Shown: positions 43,921 through 53,504, counted from the stretch's first letter. The stretch is 64,000 bases of DNA from Ferruginibacter sp. (GCA_019638485.1 JAHBTP010000003.1:124001-188000), one strand, 5' to 3'. A program made the numbers and translations. Notes: a model not told the origin generated them from the sequence alone.

Positions 43921-45285
43921 TTATCTTTTTAATATCCTCCAAGCCATCGGATAATAATTATTGATTCGAGTTTGAAGGACTTTAATCCAACCTAAGCCTA
44001 GTTGATTATAATTAATTTTAACCCAACCCTTATTATTTAAATCAATTTTCAAATCATTTCTTTTCAGAAAATCAAGCGCTGTATCCTTATCCAACTCATA
44101 AGCAGGTACTTGTTTATTAACTCGTTCACTAAGTGCCAACGCATGTGATGGAATTAGGTCTTTTTTAGAAAATTCACCAATTTCTAATCCTGCTCGTTTA
44201 ATATATACATGCTGCTGAAGCAATGGCAATAGTTTAACCATCAAATTATTCATAATCAGCCATTGGCTATGCCGGTTTACTATTTGCTCAAAGGAATGTT
44301 TAACAACCCAATTTTCTGCTATTGAATATTCAATTTTATTCAAAAAGGGAAGTTGAAGTAGTGGAAGTCTCTTTTGTCTTACCAGATTATCTTCCTTTTT
44401 TAACACCGTAATAAAAAACCCCTCTCCTGCTAATTTATCAGGAAAAAAGCGATAACCGATTCCACCTTTTTCAACTTTAGACACAATAATATTCCACGCT
44501 GCTTCAACAGGTATATCTACAGAAACCATTTGGTTATTAAGGCACCATTGAAGAATATCTTCATTCTCTTCCACAGAATACGAACAGGTAGAGTAGATCA
44601 AAATTCCTCCGGGTTTTAAAGCCGGTATAATATTCTCCAAAATCTCCTTTTGCCTGGTACAGCACATGGTCACTAATTGCGAACTCCACTCATCTATTGC
44701 CTTTTTATCCTTCCTAAACATACCGCTACCACTGCATGGAGCATCAACAATAATTAAATCGAAGAGAGCCTCTAAGGGCTTAAATGCATCCGGAGCACTA
44801 TTTGTAATAATTGCATTATCTGCACCCCACTTAATAAGATTCTCTTCGAGCACAGATACACGCGATTTAATAATTTCGTTACACACCAAAATACTTTCTT
44901 TTGAAAGTAAAGATTGTACTAATGTTGATTTTCCACCTGGCGCAGCACAAAGGTCTAGCACAACTAAATCATCGTTTAAGCGAACACAATTCTTTAAAAC
45001 GTGATATAAAAACATGCTACTCGCCTCCTGTACATAATAAGCTCCTGCATGAAAATGCGGGTCAAAAATAAAAGCCGGACGTTGTGGTAAATAAAACCCA
45101 TTACTACACCAGGGCACGCTAACAACATCTCCAAATAATTCTTTCTCATTCAACAGTTTTTTGGGGTTCGTTCTGATAGACACCGGTGCCGAACCCTGAG
45201 CATGAATATCAACAAACTCATTTTCATCAAAGCCGGTAATGCCTCTAATAGAGTTAATAAATCCTATTGGTAGATGTTGCGGCAA
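43921..45285 (-). CDS. RsmF/RsmB-type rRNA (cytosine-5) methyltransferase
   Basis: A 454-residue NOL1/NOP2/Sun-family enzyme: VLDLCAAPGGKST (SAM motif I, near residue 120), VDAPCSGSGMFRKD and IYSTCSYSVEENE (the two catalytic cysteines of motifs IV and VI), followed by a C-terminal PUA-like domain as in RsmF. It makes m5C in rRNA or tRNA. The start is TTG at 45285: a TAA stands in frame at 45289-45291, only CTG precedes it, and no other Met codon occurs before residue 90. Confidence 0.92.
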   Translation of the reverse strand: MPQHLPIGFINSIRGITGFDENEFVDIHAQGSAPVSIRTNPKKLLNEKELFGDVVSVPWCSNGFYLPQRPAFIFDPHFHAGAYYVQEASSMFLYHVLKNCVRLNDDLVVLDLCAAPGGKSTLVQSLLSKESILVCNEIIKSRVSVLEENLIKWGADNAIITNSAPDAFKPLEALFDLIIVDAPCSGSGMFRKDKKAIDEWSSQLVTMCCTRQKEILENIIPALKPGGILIYSTCSYSVEENEDILQWCLNNQMVSVDIPVEAAWNIIVSKVEKGGIGYRFFPDKLAGEGFFITVLKKEDNLVRQKRLPLLQLPFLNKIEYSIAENWVVKHSFEQIVNRHSQWLIMNNLMVKLLPLLQQHVYIKRAGLEIGEFSKKDLIPSHALALSERVNKQVPAYELDKDTALDFLKRNDLKIDLNNKGWVKINYNQLGLGWIKVLQTRINNYYPMAWRILKR

Positions 45286-45289
45286 CAGT

Positions 45290-45297
45290 TAATTTTG
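45290..45297 (+). promoter_or_regulatory. -7 promoter element TAATTTTG for the alpha/beta hydrolase gene
   Basis: Exact TAnnTTTG match, 16 nt before the ATG at 45314 and 25 nt before the ATG at 45323. It lies head to head with the rsmF-like gene's element. Confidence 0.45.
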
Positions 45298-45304
45298 ATT
45301 TTTT

Positions 45305-45312
45305 CAAAAATA
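45305..45312 (-). promoter_or_regulatory. -7 promoter element TATTTTTG for the RsmF-like gene
   Basis: Minus-strand TATTTTTG, exact TAnnTTTG match, 19 nt before the TTG at 45285. The two divergent elements face each other so each transcript would cross the other promoter. Confidence 0.45.
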
Positions 45313-45322
45313 CATGCATCTG

Positions 45323-46288
45323 ATGAGACAAATAATAATTTTTGCTTTTTGTGTTAGCGCTTTTATGTTCACGCATGCACAGCAATTTCCTAACAGTTGG
45401 ACAGATGGAACTTATTATAACATCAATGGTACAAAGATTTATACTGTCACTGTTGGTAAGGGGCAACCGGTATTTATTATTCCAGGTGGGCCTGGCGGCG
45501 CCCATCCCGGCTACAGGATTTTAGATTCGCTAACGGTGAATAATAATATTCAATTAATTTATTTTGATGCATTTGGAAGAGGGAAATCAGATACGGCAAA
45601 AGAGATTAAGGAATATACAATACAAAGAGATATAAATGATTTGGAAGAACTGCGAAAGGCGATGCATTTTGACAAAATAGCTGTACTTGGGCATTCATAC
45701 GGCTCAGTAGTAGCACAAGGTTATGCTATCCAATACCCGCAACATGTATCGCATCTTATTATAGCGAACGGCTTTCACAGTTACCTTATGTGGCAAGAGA
45801 ATTGTGATAACAGTAACCATGAAATTAAAGTTAATTATCCTGAAGTATGGGATACCTTAATGATATTAAGAGAGCAAGGATTTATTTCACAAGATGAAAT
45901 TTGTCAAAATGTTTATAGCCGTGTTCCTTATGGTTTCCTTTATGCCTACAATCCTGAAAGGTTTATATCGAGGGCAAAAAGTCGTAAAGCCTACCCTAAC
46001 AGTTTCAATACCAAACTTTATTACCAGATGGTAGGAAAAGATGGAGACTTTTTGGTAACCAATGACATCGGGAGTTTTGACTATCGCAGGAAATTAGCCG
46101 GATTAAAAATGCCGGTTTTGGTGATTGCAGGAAGATATGATCGGGTTGCTGTTCCGTGGATGCAGATTAAGTATAAAGAATATTGTCCCCAGGCACAATT
46201 TGTAATGTTTGAAAACAGTGGTCACAATCCACAGGTAGAAGAAAAAGAAGCTTATTATAAATTACTGAAAGATTTTCTATCTAAATAA
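45323..46288 (+). CDS. Alpha/beta hydrolase (proline iminopeptidase-like), secreted
   Basis: About 321 residues from ATG 45323 (ATG 45314 adds three). A signal peptide (MRQIIIFAFCVSAFMFTHAQQ) is followed by an alpha/beta hydrolase: FIIPGGPGGAHPGYR oxyanion loop, the nucleophile elbow GHSYGSVVAQGYA (Ser near 127), VIAGRYDRVAVP (acid) and the His in NSGHNPQVEEKE. The HGGPG-like loop is typical of prolyl iminopeptidase S33; esterase activity is the alternative. Confidence 0.88.
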   Translation: MRQIIIFAFCVSAFMFTHAQQFPNSWTDGTYYNINGTKIYTVTVGKGQPVFIIPGGPGGAHPGYRILDSLTVNNNIQLIYFDAFGRGKSDTAKEIKEYTIQRDINDLEELRKAMHFDKIAVLGHSYGSVVAQGYAIQYPQHVSHLIIANGFHSYLMWQENCDNSNHEIKVNYPEVWDTLMILREQGFISQDEICQNVYSRVPYGFLYAYNPERFISRAKSRKAYPNSFNTKLYYQMVGKDGDFLVTNDIGSFDYRRKLAGLKMPVLVIAGRYDRVAVPWMQIKYKEYCPQAQFVMFENSGHNPQVEEKEAYYKLLKDFLSK

Positions 46289-47698
46289 CTAAGCAGATTT
46301 AATTTCAGAAACCAGTTCTTGCAAAACTTTTTTTGCATCACCAAACAACATCGAGGTTTTGGGTTGAAAAAACAATCCATTTTCAATACCTGCATAACCC
46401 GGCTTCATACTTCGTTTGTTTACAATTACCGTTTTTGCACTTTCTACTTCCAAAATAGGCATACCATAAATTGGAGAAGCGGGATCAGTTTTAGCTGCAG
46501 GATTAACCACATCATTAGCTCCCAATATTAGTACAACATCGGTGGTTTTAAATTCTTCATTTGCATCATCCATTTCAAGTAATTTTTCATAGGGCACATC
46601 TGCCTCTGCAAGTAATACATTCATGTGCCCGGGCATACGTCCGGCTACAGGATGAATAGCATATTTAACTTCCACTCCTTTATCAACCAATACTTTTTCT
46701 AATTCATGGCAGGCGTGTTGTGCTTGTGCAACGGCTAAACCATATCCGGGTACAATCATTACTTTATTTGCATATCCCATCACCATTGCAGCATCACTCA
46801 AAGAAATCTCTTTATAACTTCCTTGTACTCCTTCAGTAGTAGAGGCTGCGGCATGTGCTCCACCAAACGAGCCGATTAATACATTCTTTAGCGAACGATT
46901 CATGGCCTTGCACATTAAAACAGTAAGTAGTGTTCCGGCAGCGCCTACCAGAATACCACCGGTAAGCATTACTTTATTATCATATAAAAAACCACCAAAC
47001 GCAGCAGCCACACCGGTAAAGCTATTGAGCAGTGAAATCACTACCGGCATATCTGCCCCTCCAATAGGCATCACAAACATAACACCATACAATAATGCTG
47101 CAGCAAAAATGACATACAATAAATTTCCTTCGCCATGCTGAATAACCACCCATGCTCCTAACAATAAGGTAGCCAGCAATAAAATAATATTAACAATATT
47201 CTGACCTGCAAAGCTGTAATCCTTAATTGTTCCATTCAGTTTTCCCCAGGCTATCATACTTCCGGAAAATGAAATACTTCCAATAATTAATCCCAGTACA
47301 ATTACCAGGACTGTTCCGCTCATACCTTCAATACTTTCTCCGGCTGCAATAAGATGTTGCAAGTGATTATATTCTACCAACGATATCAATGCAGCACACG
47401 CACCACCCATACCATTAAACATACTCACCATTTCCGGCATAGCGGTCATCTTAACCTTCTTTGCCACCACCGTACCAATGATACCTCCAATTATAAGACC
47501 GCCAAATATCCATTCATAATTTCCTAATGGAGCACCATTTTCATTTCGGTAAAGAAAAATAGTTCCTGCAATAGCAATTCCCATTCCTGCAGCAGCCAGT
47601 AGATTACCTTTACGTGCAGTGGCAGGATGTGACAACATCTTTAAGCCCAAAATAAATGTAACCGAAGCGAACAGGTAGCAAATAGTAAGAATGTGCAT
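46289..47698 (-). CDS. pntB: NAD(P) transhydrogenase subunit beta
   Basis: A 469-residue membrane protein with about nine helices (residues 1-260) and a C-terminal NADP-binding dIII domain (residues 290-469): VIVPGYGLAVAQAQHACHELEKVLVDKGVEVKYAIHPVAGRMPGHMNVLLAEADVPYEKLLEMD and ILGANDVVNPAAKTDP. It forms the proton channel and NADP site of the transhydrogenase. It follows pntAB by 14 bp and starts a three-gene unit's last member. Confidence 0.96.
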   Translation of the reverse strand: MHILTICYLFASVTFILGLKMLSHPATARKGNLLAAAGMGIAIAGTIFLYRNENGAPLGNYEWIFGGLIIGGIIGTVVAKKVKMTAMPEMVSMFNGMGGACAALISLVEYNHLQHLIAAGESIEGMSGTVLVIVLGLIIGSISFSGSMIAWGKLNGTIKDYSFAGQNIVNIILLLATLLLGAWVVIQHGEGNLLYVIFAAALLYGVMFVMPIGGADMPVVISLLNSFTGVAAAFGGFLYDNKVMLTGGILVGAAGTLLTVLMCKAMNRSLKNVLIGSFGGAHAAASTTEGVQGSYKEISLSDAAMVMGYANKVMIVPGYGLAVAQAQHACHELEKVLVDKGVEVKYAIHPVAGRMPGHMNVLLAEADVPYEKLLEMDDANEEFKTTDVVLILGANDVVNPAAKTDPASPIYGMPILEVESAKTVIVNKRSMKPGYAGIENGLFFQPKTSMLFGDAKKVLQELVSEIKSA

Positions 47699-47712
47699 AG
47701 ATATAATGAATA

Positions 47713-48045
47713 TTAATGCGTAGATTTTTTATTTCCTTTTCCTTTAAACATCTCCAACATGCGGTCGGTAACAACAAATCCACCTACCACATTTAATGTT
47801 CCCAAGATAACAGCCAAAAAGCCAAGTGCAAGTGCAAGATAATTACCCGGTTCCGCATTCCCCATCACAATGATAGCACCAATAATAACAACTCCATGAA
47901 TAGCATTAGCACCACTCATAAGTGGTGTATGCAACACGCTGGGCACCCGCCCTATTACCTCTATACCAACAAATCCCATAAGAATTACTATATAAATAAT
48001 TTGCTGATGTGTGGTTATCCAACCGAGCAATGTTTCCATATTCAT
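47713..48045 (-). CDS. pntAB: NAD(P) transhydrogenase alpha-2 subunit (membrane part)
   Basis: A 110-residue protein with about three membrane helices: FVGIEVIGRVPSVLHTPLMSGANAIHGVVIIGAII and LALALGFLAVILGTLNVVGGFVVTDRMLEMF. This is the membrane section of the alpha subunit made as a separate polypeptide, as in Rhodospirillum and most Bacteroidota. It lies 5 bp after pntAA. The split is natural, not a frameshift, as each part has its own start and normal ends. Confidence 0.94.
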   Translation of the reverse strand: MNMETLLGWITTHQQIIYIVILMGFVGIEVIGRVPSVLHTPLMSGANAIHGVVIIGAIIVMGNAEPGNYLALALGFLAVILGTLNVVGGFVVTDRMLEMFKGKGNKKSTH

Positions 48046-48050
48046 TTATT

Positions 48051-49175
48051 TTAAATCGCTTCACTTTTTTTAATTAATGCAGGATGCACAACACAACCAT
48101 TTTCAGTTATGCATGAACCTTTAACTAAATCGTCATTCATATCAATATTTAATATCCCATCCTTTATAAATAATTGTAAAAAATTGAGCAGGTTCTTACC
48201 ATATAGTTTACTGGCATCAAACGGCATTGTGGAAGGCAACATGGAATTACCAATTATACATACTCCATTGATATGGGCCGTTTCATTATTCTTTGTACAT
48301 GTTGTATTACCACCGGTAGCGGCTGCTAAATCAACAATTATTGAGCCTGCCTTCATGGCTCCAAGCATAGCATCATCAATTAGAATTGGTGCTTTCTTTC
48401 CCGGAATTTGAGCAGTAGTAATAACAATATCTGCTTTTGCAACACTTTCAGCAATCTTTTCCTTTTGTCGTTTTATAAACTCCGGTGATTGTTCTACAGC
48501 ATAACCACCTGCTTTGGATGCATCAGCAGCACCTTCAACTTCAATAAATTTTCCACCTAAACTCATCACTTCTTCTTTAACGGCAGGACGCGTATCAAAC
48601 ACTTCAACCACAGCTCCTAATCTGCGAGCGGTAGCTATAGCCTGCAAGCCCGCAACACCGGCTCCCAGTATAAGCACCTTGGCAGGAGGAATAGTACCTG
48701 CGGCAGTCATGAACATAGGAAAGTATCTGGGAAATTTTCCTGCAGCTAAGATTACTGCCTTATATCCGGCGATATTTGCCTGACTACTCAGCACATCCAT
48801 GCTTTGCGCTCGAGTGGTACGTGGCAGCATATCCAAACTAAACATTATCTTGTTTGCATCTGCCCAATGCTGCACCAAGTCTTTATGATATAAGGGCTGA
48901 AATTGACCAATCAATACTTTTCCGGCAAAGCCACTTAAATCCTGATGAGTTATTGGGTGAATACACAATAACACATCAGCCTTTTGTAAAACTTCAACTC
49001 GAGATAGCACCAAGGCTCCGCTTTTAGTATATGCTTCATTGTTAGCAAATGCCTGAACACCGCAATCATACTCTACAATCACATCACACTTCCATTTTTG
49101 AAGAATGGTAATATGTTCCGGAAGCAAGGCTACCCGAGTTTCAAATGATGGCTCTCTTAATACACCTACCGTCAT
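48051..49175 (-). CDS. pntAA: NAD(P) transhydrogenase alpha-1 subunit (NAD-binding part)
   Basis: A 374-residue soluble subunit with the alanine-dehydrogenase/PNT N-terminal domain (MTVGVLREPSFETRVALLPE) and NAD-binding dI domain: LILGAGVAGLQAIATARRLGAVVEVFDTRPAVKEEVMSLGGKFIEVEG and the mobile loop IVDLAAATGGNT. It transfers hydride from NADH to NADP+ in dIII of PntB, driven by the proton gradient. The gene follows a methyltransferase by 25 bp. No exact TAnnTTTG element was found just upstream. Confidence 0.96.
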   Translation of the reverse strand: MTVGVLREPSFETRVALLPEHITILQKWKCDVIVEYDCGVQAFANNEAYTKSGALVLSRVEVLQKADVLLCIHPITHQDLSGFAGKVLIGQFQPLYHKDLVQHWADANKIMFSLDMLPRTTRAQSMDVLSSQANIAGYKAVILAAGKFPRYFPMFMTAAGTIPPAKVLILGAGVAGLQAIATARRLGAVVEVFDTRPAVKEEVMSLGGKFIEVEGAADASKAGGYAVEQSPEFIKRQKEKIAESVAKADIVITTAQIPGKKAPILIDDAMLGAMKAGSIIVDLAAATGGNTTCTKNNETAHINGVCIIGNSMLPSTMPFDASKLYGKNLLNFLQLFIKDGILNIDMNDDLVKGSCITENGCVVHPALIKKSEAI

Positions 49176-49200
49176 AATTTTTTAATATCGTCTAAGGTAA

Positions 49201-49992
49201 TTAAAATCTAATGGAGAAATGTTGCTTCTCTTTAAAGTTTGAATTAAAAAATACCAAACCAATAAAAAAAAGGTCAATAGACAGCTTTACCCCATCATAA
49301 CTTTTCACCTCCTCCCAAGCCTGTTCCATTTCTTTGCTCCAATGAATATCATCAAAAATAATAATAGAATCATTATGCACAAACCGACTTATTTGAGAAA
49401 AATAGGCCAAGGTTGGTATTTTTAAATGATGGCCGTCAATAAATACCATATCTACATTTGCTAACTCATGAAAAACAACAGGCAATTGAGTCTCAAAGGA
49501 GCCTGTATATAATGATATATTTTCAAGTTTTTGTTGGTGAAAAGACTCGGATGCCACTTTGGCTACTTGTGGCGCCCCCTCAATACTAAAGACCCTTTTT
49601 GCACCATGTGCAAGATAAGAGGTTGTAATACCGAGACTGGTACCCAATTCCAAGACGGAATTAATGGAATAATACTGTGCAATTCGAAATAGCAATTGCC
49701 CCCATTTTTTCTTTTTTACTGAAGTTTGAGCTATAGCACTAATTTTCCTCCGGGTTTCTTTAAGTTTTGTTGAACCCGCCCCGTAGTCTTCCACTTCAAT
49801 AACCCGTTTATCTCCTAAAAATTCATTTCGTTTATTCTCCACTGTTAGGTAACATGGATACTTTGTATCATCGTTAAGAACCTTAGTAATAAAGTCAAAA
49901 ACAAAAGGTGAATGCACCCCATGTCCTTTACTATTTGAGGCCTTTAAGTAATAATGTAGATACTTTGTTATTAGCTGAAAGGGATTGTACAA
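49201..49992 (-). CDS. Class I SAM-dependent methyltransferase (O-methyltransferase-like)
   Basis: About 263 residues. The SAM-binding core is SVLELGTSLGITTSYLAHGAKRVFSIEG (motif I near residue 115), MVFIDGHHLKIPTL and SIIIFDDIHWSKEMEQAW. A conserved N-terminal SKGHGVHSPFVFDFI precedes it. The class and small-molecule catechol-O-methyltransferase-like order are clear; substrate is unknown. The start appears to be TTG at 49992, since no Met codon occurs near the N-terminus and upstream in-frame codons before a stop at 50017 are not standard starts. Confidence 0.75.
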   Translation of the reverse strand: MYNPFQLITKYLHYYLKASNSKGHGVHSPFVFDFITKVLNDDTKYPCYLTVENKRNEFLGDKRVIEVEDYGAGSTKLKETRRKISAIAQTSVKKKKWGQLLFRIAQYYSINSVLELGTSLGITTSYLAHGAKRVFSIEGAPQVAKVASESFHQQKLENISLYTGSFETQLPVVFHELANVDMVFIDGHHLKIPTLAYFSQISRFVHNDSIIIFDDIHWSKEMEQAWEEVKSYDGVKLSIDLFFIGLVFFNSNFKEKQHFSIRF

Positions 49993-50016
49993 AAAGGTTA
50001 TTTTAAAAATAAGAGA

Positions 50017-50511
50017 TTATGCCGATTTTCTTTTCCAAGTTTCAAAAGAATAAGGGAATGCGTGCTTTTCATCCATTTGATAATCTTCCTGAGCTATTTT
50101 AAAAAATAGTGATTCATCAATAGCCGGATAATGTGCGTCTCCAAAAATTTCAGCATGTATCCTGGTCAAATAAATAGTATCGGCAAGGTGTATAGTTTGA
50201 TTGAAAATTTCCCCTCCTCCAATAACAAAAATCTCTTTAAACTGCTCATCCCTTGCATATTGTATCGCTTCATCAATACTCGAACACCTTACCACGCCCT
50301 CTGCTTTCCAATCCAGGTTTGTAGTGATTACTATATTCAACCTTCCCGGAAGAGGTTTATTTACACTTTCATAAGTTTTTCGCCCCATAATAACCACACC
50401 GCCCCAGGTAAGGCTTTTAAAATACTTTAAATCATTGGGGAGATGCCAAGGCAACTTACCTCCGTTACCAATCACATTATTTTCAGCTGCTGCCACCAAA
50501 TGAGCAATCAT
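50017..50511 (-). CDS. folA: Dihydrofolate reductase
   Basis: A 164-residue DHFR: MIAHLVAAAENNVIGNGGKLPWHLPNDLKYFK (catalytic Asp26), VVIMGRKTYESV (NADPH-binding), GRLNIVITT and FVIGGGEIFNQ. It reduces dihydrofolate. ATG at 50511 is chosen because the upstream 19 codons have no DHFR-like sequence. It lies 20 bp after thyA, so thyA-folA form the common two-gene unit in which ThyA makes the dihydrofolate that FolA recycles. Confidence 0.96.
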   Translation of the reverse strand: MIAHLVAAAENNVIGNGGKLPWHLPNDLKYFKSLTWGGVVIMGRKTYESVNKPLPGRLNIVITTNLDWKAEGVVRCSSIDEAIQYARDEQFKEIFVIGGGEIFNQTIHLADTIYLTRIHAEIFGDAHYPAIDESLFFKIAQEDYQMDEKHAFPYSFETWKRKSA

Positions 50512-50531
50512 GCAAAATACATTTAACAAAA

Positions 50532-51344
50532 CTAAATAGCCACCGGTGCTTTTATCCCCGGATGGCATTGATAATTTATCAATTCAAAATCATGATAAGT
50601 AAAATCAAAAATATCTCTTTTAGCTTGATTAATTTTCATTTCAGGTAAAGGAAATGGCTTCCGGCTAAGTTGTAAATGAGCCTGATCAAAATGATTTTTA
50701 TACAGGTGAACATCGCCAAATGTATGTACAAAATCTCCCGGTTCCATATCTACTGCTTGTGCAATCATCATAGTAAGCAGTGCGTAAGATGCAATGTTAA
50801 ACGGCACACCCAAAAACACATCAGCACTTCGTTGGTATAATTGACAGCTTAATTTCCTTTTTCCATTAGCTTGTGGTGCTGATGTATAAAATTGAAAAAG
50901 ACAATGGCAAGGCATTAATTTCATTTTTGGCAAATCGGCCACATTCCATGCACTAATTATTAATCGCCTACTGTCAGGATTGGTTTTAAGTTGATGAATC
51001 AGTTCTTTTACCTGATCTACTTCAACACCATCTGCACCTTGCCATGAACGCCATTGTTTTCCATACACAGGGCCAAGATTACCTTGTTCATCAGCCCATT
51101 CATCCCAAATACTCACTCCATTTTCCTTTAAATAGGCAATATTTGTATCTCCTTTTAAAAACCAAAGCAATTCATAAATAATACTTTTTAGATGAACCTT
51201 TTTAGTTGTTATTAAGGGAAATCCATCTGCCAAGTTAAAACGGATTTGATATCCAAAAACACTTCGGGTACCCGTTCCTGTTCTATCAGATTTGTCGGTG
51301 CCGATTTCTATAATATGTTTTAGTAAGTTGAGATACTGTTGCAT
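50532..51344 (-). CDS. thyA: Thymidylate synthase
   Basis: A 270-residue classical Thy[18 protein letters not shown] at residues 20-36, the catalytic Cys in [12 protein letters not shown] near residue 152, [20 protein letters not shown] and GDVHLYKNH. It methylates dUMP using methylene-tetrahydrofolate. The ATG at 51344 is followed downstream by folA after 20 bp. A weak promoter-like TATCTTG lies about 6 nt upstream of the start. Confidence 0.97.
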   Translation of the reverse strand: MQQYLNLLKHIIEIGTDKSDRTGTGTRSVFGYQIRFNLADGFPLITTKKVHLKSIIYELLWFLKGDTNIAYLKENGVSIWDEWADEQGNLGPVYGKQWRSWQGADGVEVDQVKELIHQLKTNPDSRRLIISAWNVADLPKMKLMPCHCLFQFYTSAPQANGKRKLSCQLYQRSADVFLGVPFNIASYALLTMMIAQAVDMEPGDFVHTFGDVHLYKNHFDQAHLQLSRKPFPLPEMKINQAKRDIFDFTYHDFELINYQCHPGIKAPVAI

Positions 51345-51605
51345 AGTTGCAAGATAAAATTATTCATCAATGCGTGAATATAAAGTTATTCCAACCACAA
51401 TCTACATTTACTTCCTGTAAATCAGCGAAGTAATAACTAAATAAAACAGTTTTCAACAGTCGGGATATATGTTAAAAGACAGAAGTAGGTATATCTCTTT
51501 TTAAATCTATATCTCTTAAATTAAATAATAATGGAGCAGCTTTCTTTTAACAAAGCCATGACAACATGCTAGGTAGTGTGCTCTATTTCAAACCCCAAAA
51601 TAATT
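51345..51605. other. Divergent intergenic region between thyA and mnmA
   Basis: About 260 bp between divergent genes apart from the mnmA promoter. It contains no recognisable RNA gene or palindrome beyond AT-rich sequence. I saw no small ORF with support. Confidence 0.5.
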
Positions 51606-51613
51606 TAACTTTG
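51606..51613 (+). promoter_or_regulatory. -7 promoter element TAACTTTG for mnmA
   Basis: Exact TAnnTTTG match, with 6 nt between its G and the ATG at 51620, implying a leaderless or near-leaderless mRNA. It rules out an upstream start at 51566, which would put the promoter in the coding region. Confidence 0.6.
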
Positions 51614-51619
51614 CATCCT

Positions 51620-52726
51620 ATGAGCAGAAAAGGAAAAGTGCTGATGGCCATGAGTGGCGGGATTGACAGTACAGTAGCTGCATTAATGTTAAATGAACAG
51701 GGCTATGAGGTTATTGGAATTACCATGAAGACCTGGGATTATGATACCAGTGTAGCGCCTACAAGTAGAAAAGAAACCGGATGTTGTAATGTAGATAGCT
51801 TTAATGATGCACGGATGGCTGCCGTACAACATGGCTTTCCGCATTTTATCTTAGATATCAGGGATGAATTCAAGGATTTTGTAATTGAAAACTTTGTGGA
51901 TGAATATTTAGCCGGTCGCACACCTAATCCATGTGTGATGTGCAATACGCATATTAAATGGCGTGCATTATTAAAAAGAGCCAATGCCTTGGAATGTGAT
52001 TATATTTCAACCGGGCACTATGCACAGGTACATCAACATACCAATGGCCGTTTTTTTATTCGCAAGGGATTGGATGATACCAAGGATCAGAGTTATGCAT
52101 TATGGGGGCTACAACAGGATTTGTTACAACGTACTATTTTCCCACTTGGCACTTATCGCAAAACTGAAATCAGGCAAATGGCACATGATTTCGGCTATCC
52201 TGATTTAGCAAAGAAAAATGAGAGTTATGAAATTTGTTTTGTGCCCGACAATGACTATCGAGGATTCTTAAAACGCAGGGTGGATGGACTGGAGGAAAAA
52301 GTTGATGGCGGTAATTTTATTGATTCAAAAGGAAAAATCCTGGGTAAACACAAAGGGTATCCATTTTATACCGTTGGCCAACGTAAAGGGTTAGGTATTG
52401 CCTTAGGAAGGCCTGTTTTTGTTACCGCAATTTTTCCCGATACCAATACAGTTATGCTTGGTGAGGAAAATGATCTTCAACGTACTGAAATGACGGTGGC
52501 AAAATTAAATTGGATAAAATACAACGGATTAAGTGAAAAAATGGATGCTGTTACAAAAATCAGGTATAAGGATCGAGGTGCGTTATCTTCTATAGAAGCC
52601 GTTGCAGATAAGGTAAAAGTACATTTTTACAGCACAGTTAAAGGTGTTGCGCCCGGCCAGAGTGCTGTTTTTTACGAAGAGGATGATGTAATCGGAGGTG
52701 GAGTAATTCAGCGTAATCCGCTTTAG
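51620..52726 (+). CDS. mnmA: tRNA-specific 2-thiouridylase MnmA
   Basis: A 368-residue protein with the PP-loop MAMSGGIDSTVAALML near residue 10, the first catalytic Cys in TPNPCVMCNTHIKW near residue 108 and the second in YEICFVPDNDYRGFL near 208. It thiolates U34 of Lys, Glu and Gln tRNAs. The C-terminal part has the beta-barrel region KLNWIKYNG. ATG at 51620 follows a promoter element by 6 nt. Confidence 0.97.
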   Translation: MSRKGKVLMAMSGGIDSTVAALMLNEQGYEVIGITMKTWDYDTSVAPTSRKETGCCNVDSFNDARMAAVQHGFPHFILDIRDEFKDFVIENFVDEYLAGRTPNPCVMCNTHIKWRALLKRANALECDYISTGHYAQVHQHTNGRFFIRKGLDDTKDQSYALWGLQQDLLQRTIFPLGTYRKTEIRQMAHDFGYPDLAKKNESYEICFVPDNDYRGFLKRRVDGLEEKVDGGNFIDSKGKILGKHKGYPFYTVGQRKGLGIALGRPVFVTAIFPDTNTVMLGEENDLQRTEMTVAKLNWIKYNGLSEKMDAVTKIRYKDRGALSSIEAVADKVKVHFYSTVKGVAPGQSAVFYEEDDVIGGGVIQRNPL

Positions 52727-52756
52727 TTTGCCAGTTGAATATATTATCTTTCCTAC

Positions 52757-53500
52757 ATGAAAAAATTACTGTTTGCCCTATCCCTCCTATTTGTAATTAT
52801 GGAGGGTTGTAAGAAATCTACTGACGAATTATCTTATCCGGCTATCTCTGATTATGCTCCACAGATTGTTGGAAAGTATATTACATATCATCTCGATTCT
52901 ACAATTTATATCAACTTTGGTGTTACAAAGGTTATTCATAGTTATGAGGTGAAATATGCAGTGGATGCAGAAATTACAGATAATAATAACGACCCTGCAT
53001 TTCGTATTATCCGTTATGTAAGACCTGTTGGAGGAAGCATTTGGACACCGGATGCCACATTTATGGCTAAAAATACCGGGCAATCATTAGAGTTTGTAGA
53101 AAACAATATGCGGTTTATTAAATTAAAAGAGCCTATCCGGGAAGGGTTTTCCTGGAAAGGGAATTCTTATTTTGATACCCAATCTCAATTCTCAGATTTT
53201 AATTATATGGATGACTGGGATTACTTGTATAGCCACGTAGGACAAAGTGAAACCATTGAAGGTAAATATTTTGATGAAGTATTAACAGTAGAACAACGAG
53301 ATGAGATAATCGGCGTGCCTGAAGAACCTGCCTACTATAGTGAGATAAATTATAGCATAGAAAAGTATGCCAAAGGTATTGGATTGGTGTTTAAAGATTT
53401 TTATCATGATGAGTATCAGCCTCCCACAACACCCGGCGGTAGCGGCTATCATGTGGATGGTTCATATCGGATAACCCTTACCGTTATAGATTATAACTAA
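52757..53500 (+). CDS. Hypothetical lipoprotein
   Basis: A 247-residue protein with a lipoprotein signal (MKKLLFALSLLFVIMEGCKKS, lipobox Cys18). The mature part is beta-rich and Tyr/Asp-rich with no motif I recognise; similar small lipoproteins are common in Bacteroidota. Probably anchored in the outer or inner membrane facing the periplasm or surface. A TATCTTTC sequence (one mismatch from TAnnTTTG) lies 4 nt before the ATG at 52757. No functional inference is supported by neighbours. Confidence 0.75.
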   Translation: MKKLLFALSLLFVIMEGCKKSTDELSYPAISDYAPQIVGKYITYHLDSTIYINFGVTKVIHSYEVKYAVDAEITDNNNDPAFRIIRYVRPVGGSIWTPDATFMAKNTGQSLEFVENNMRFIKLKEPIREGFSWKGNSYFDTQSQFSDFNYMDDWDYLYSHVGQSETIEGKYFDEVLTVEQRDEIIGVPEEPAYYSEINYSIEKYAKGIGLVFKDFYHDEYQPPTTPGGSGYHVDGSYRITLTVIDYN

Positions 53501-53504
53501 ACCA

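Noticed and set aside
47713-49175. Frameshifted single pntA gene
   Set aside because: Both parts have their own start, normal ends and a 5-bp spacer, matching the known split alpha subunit.
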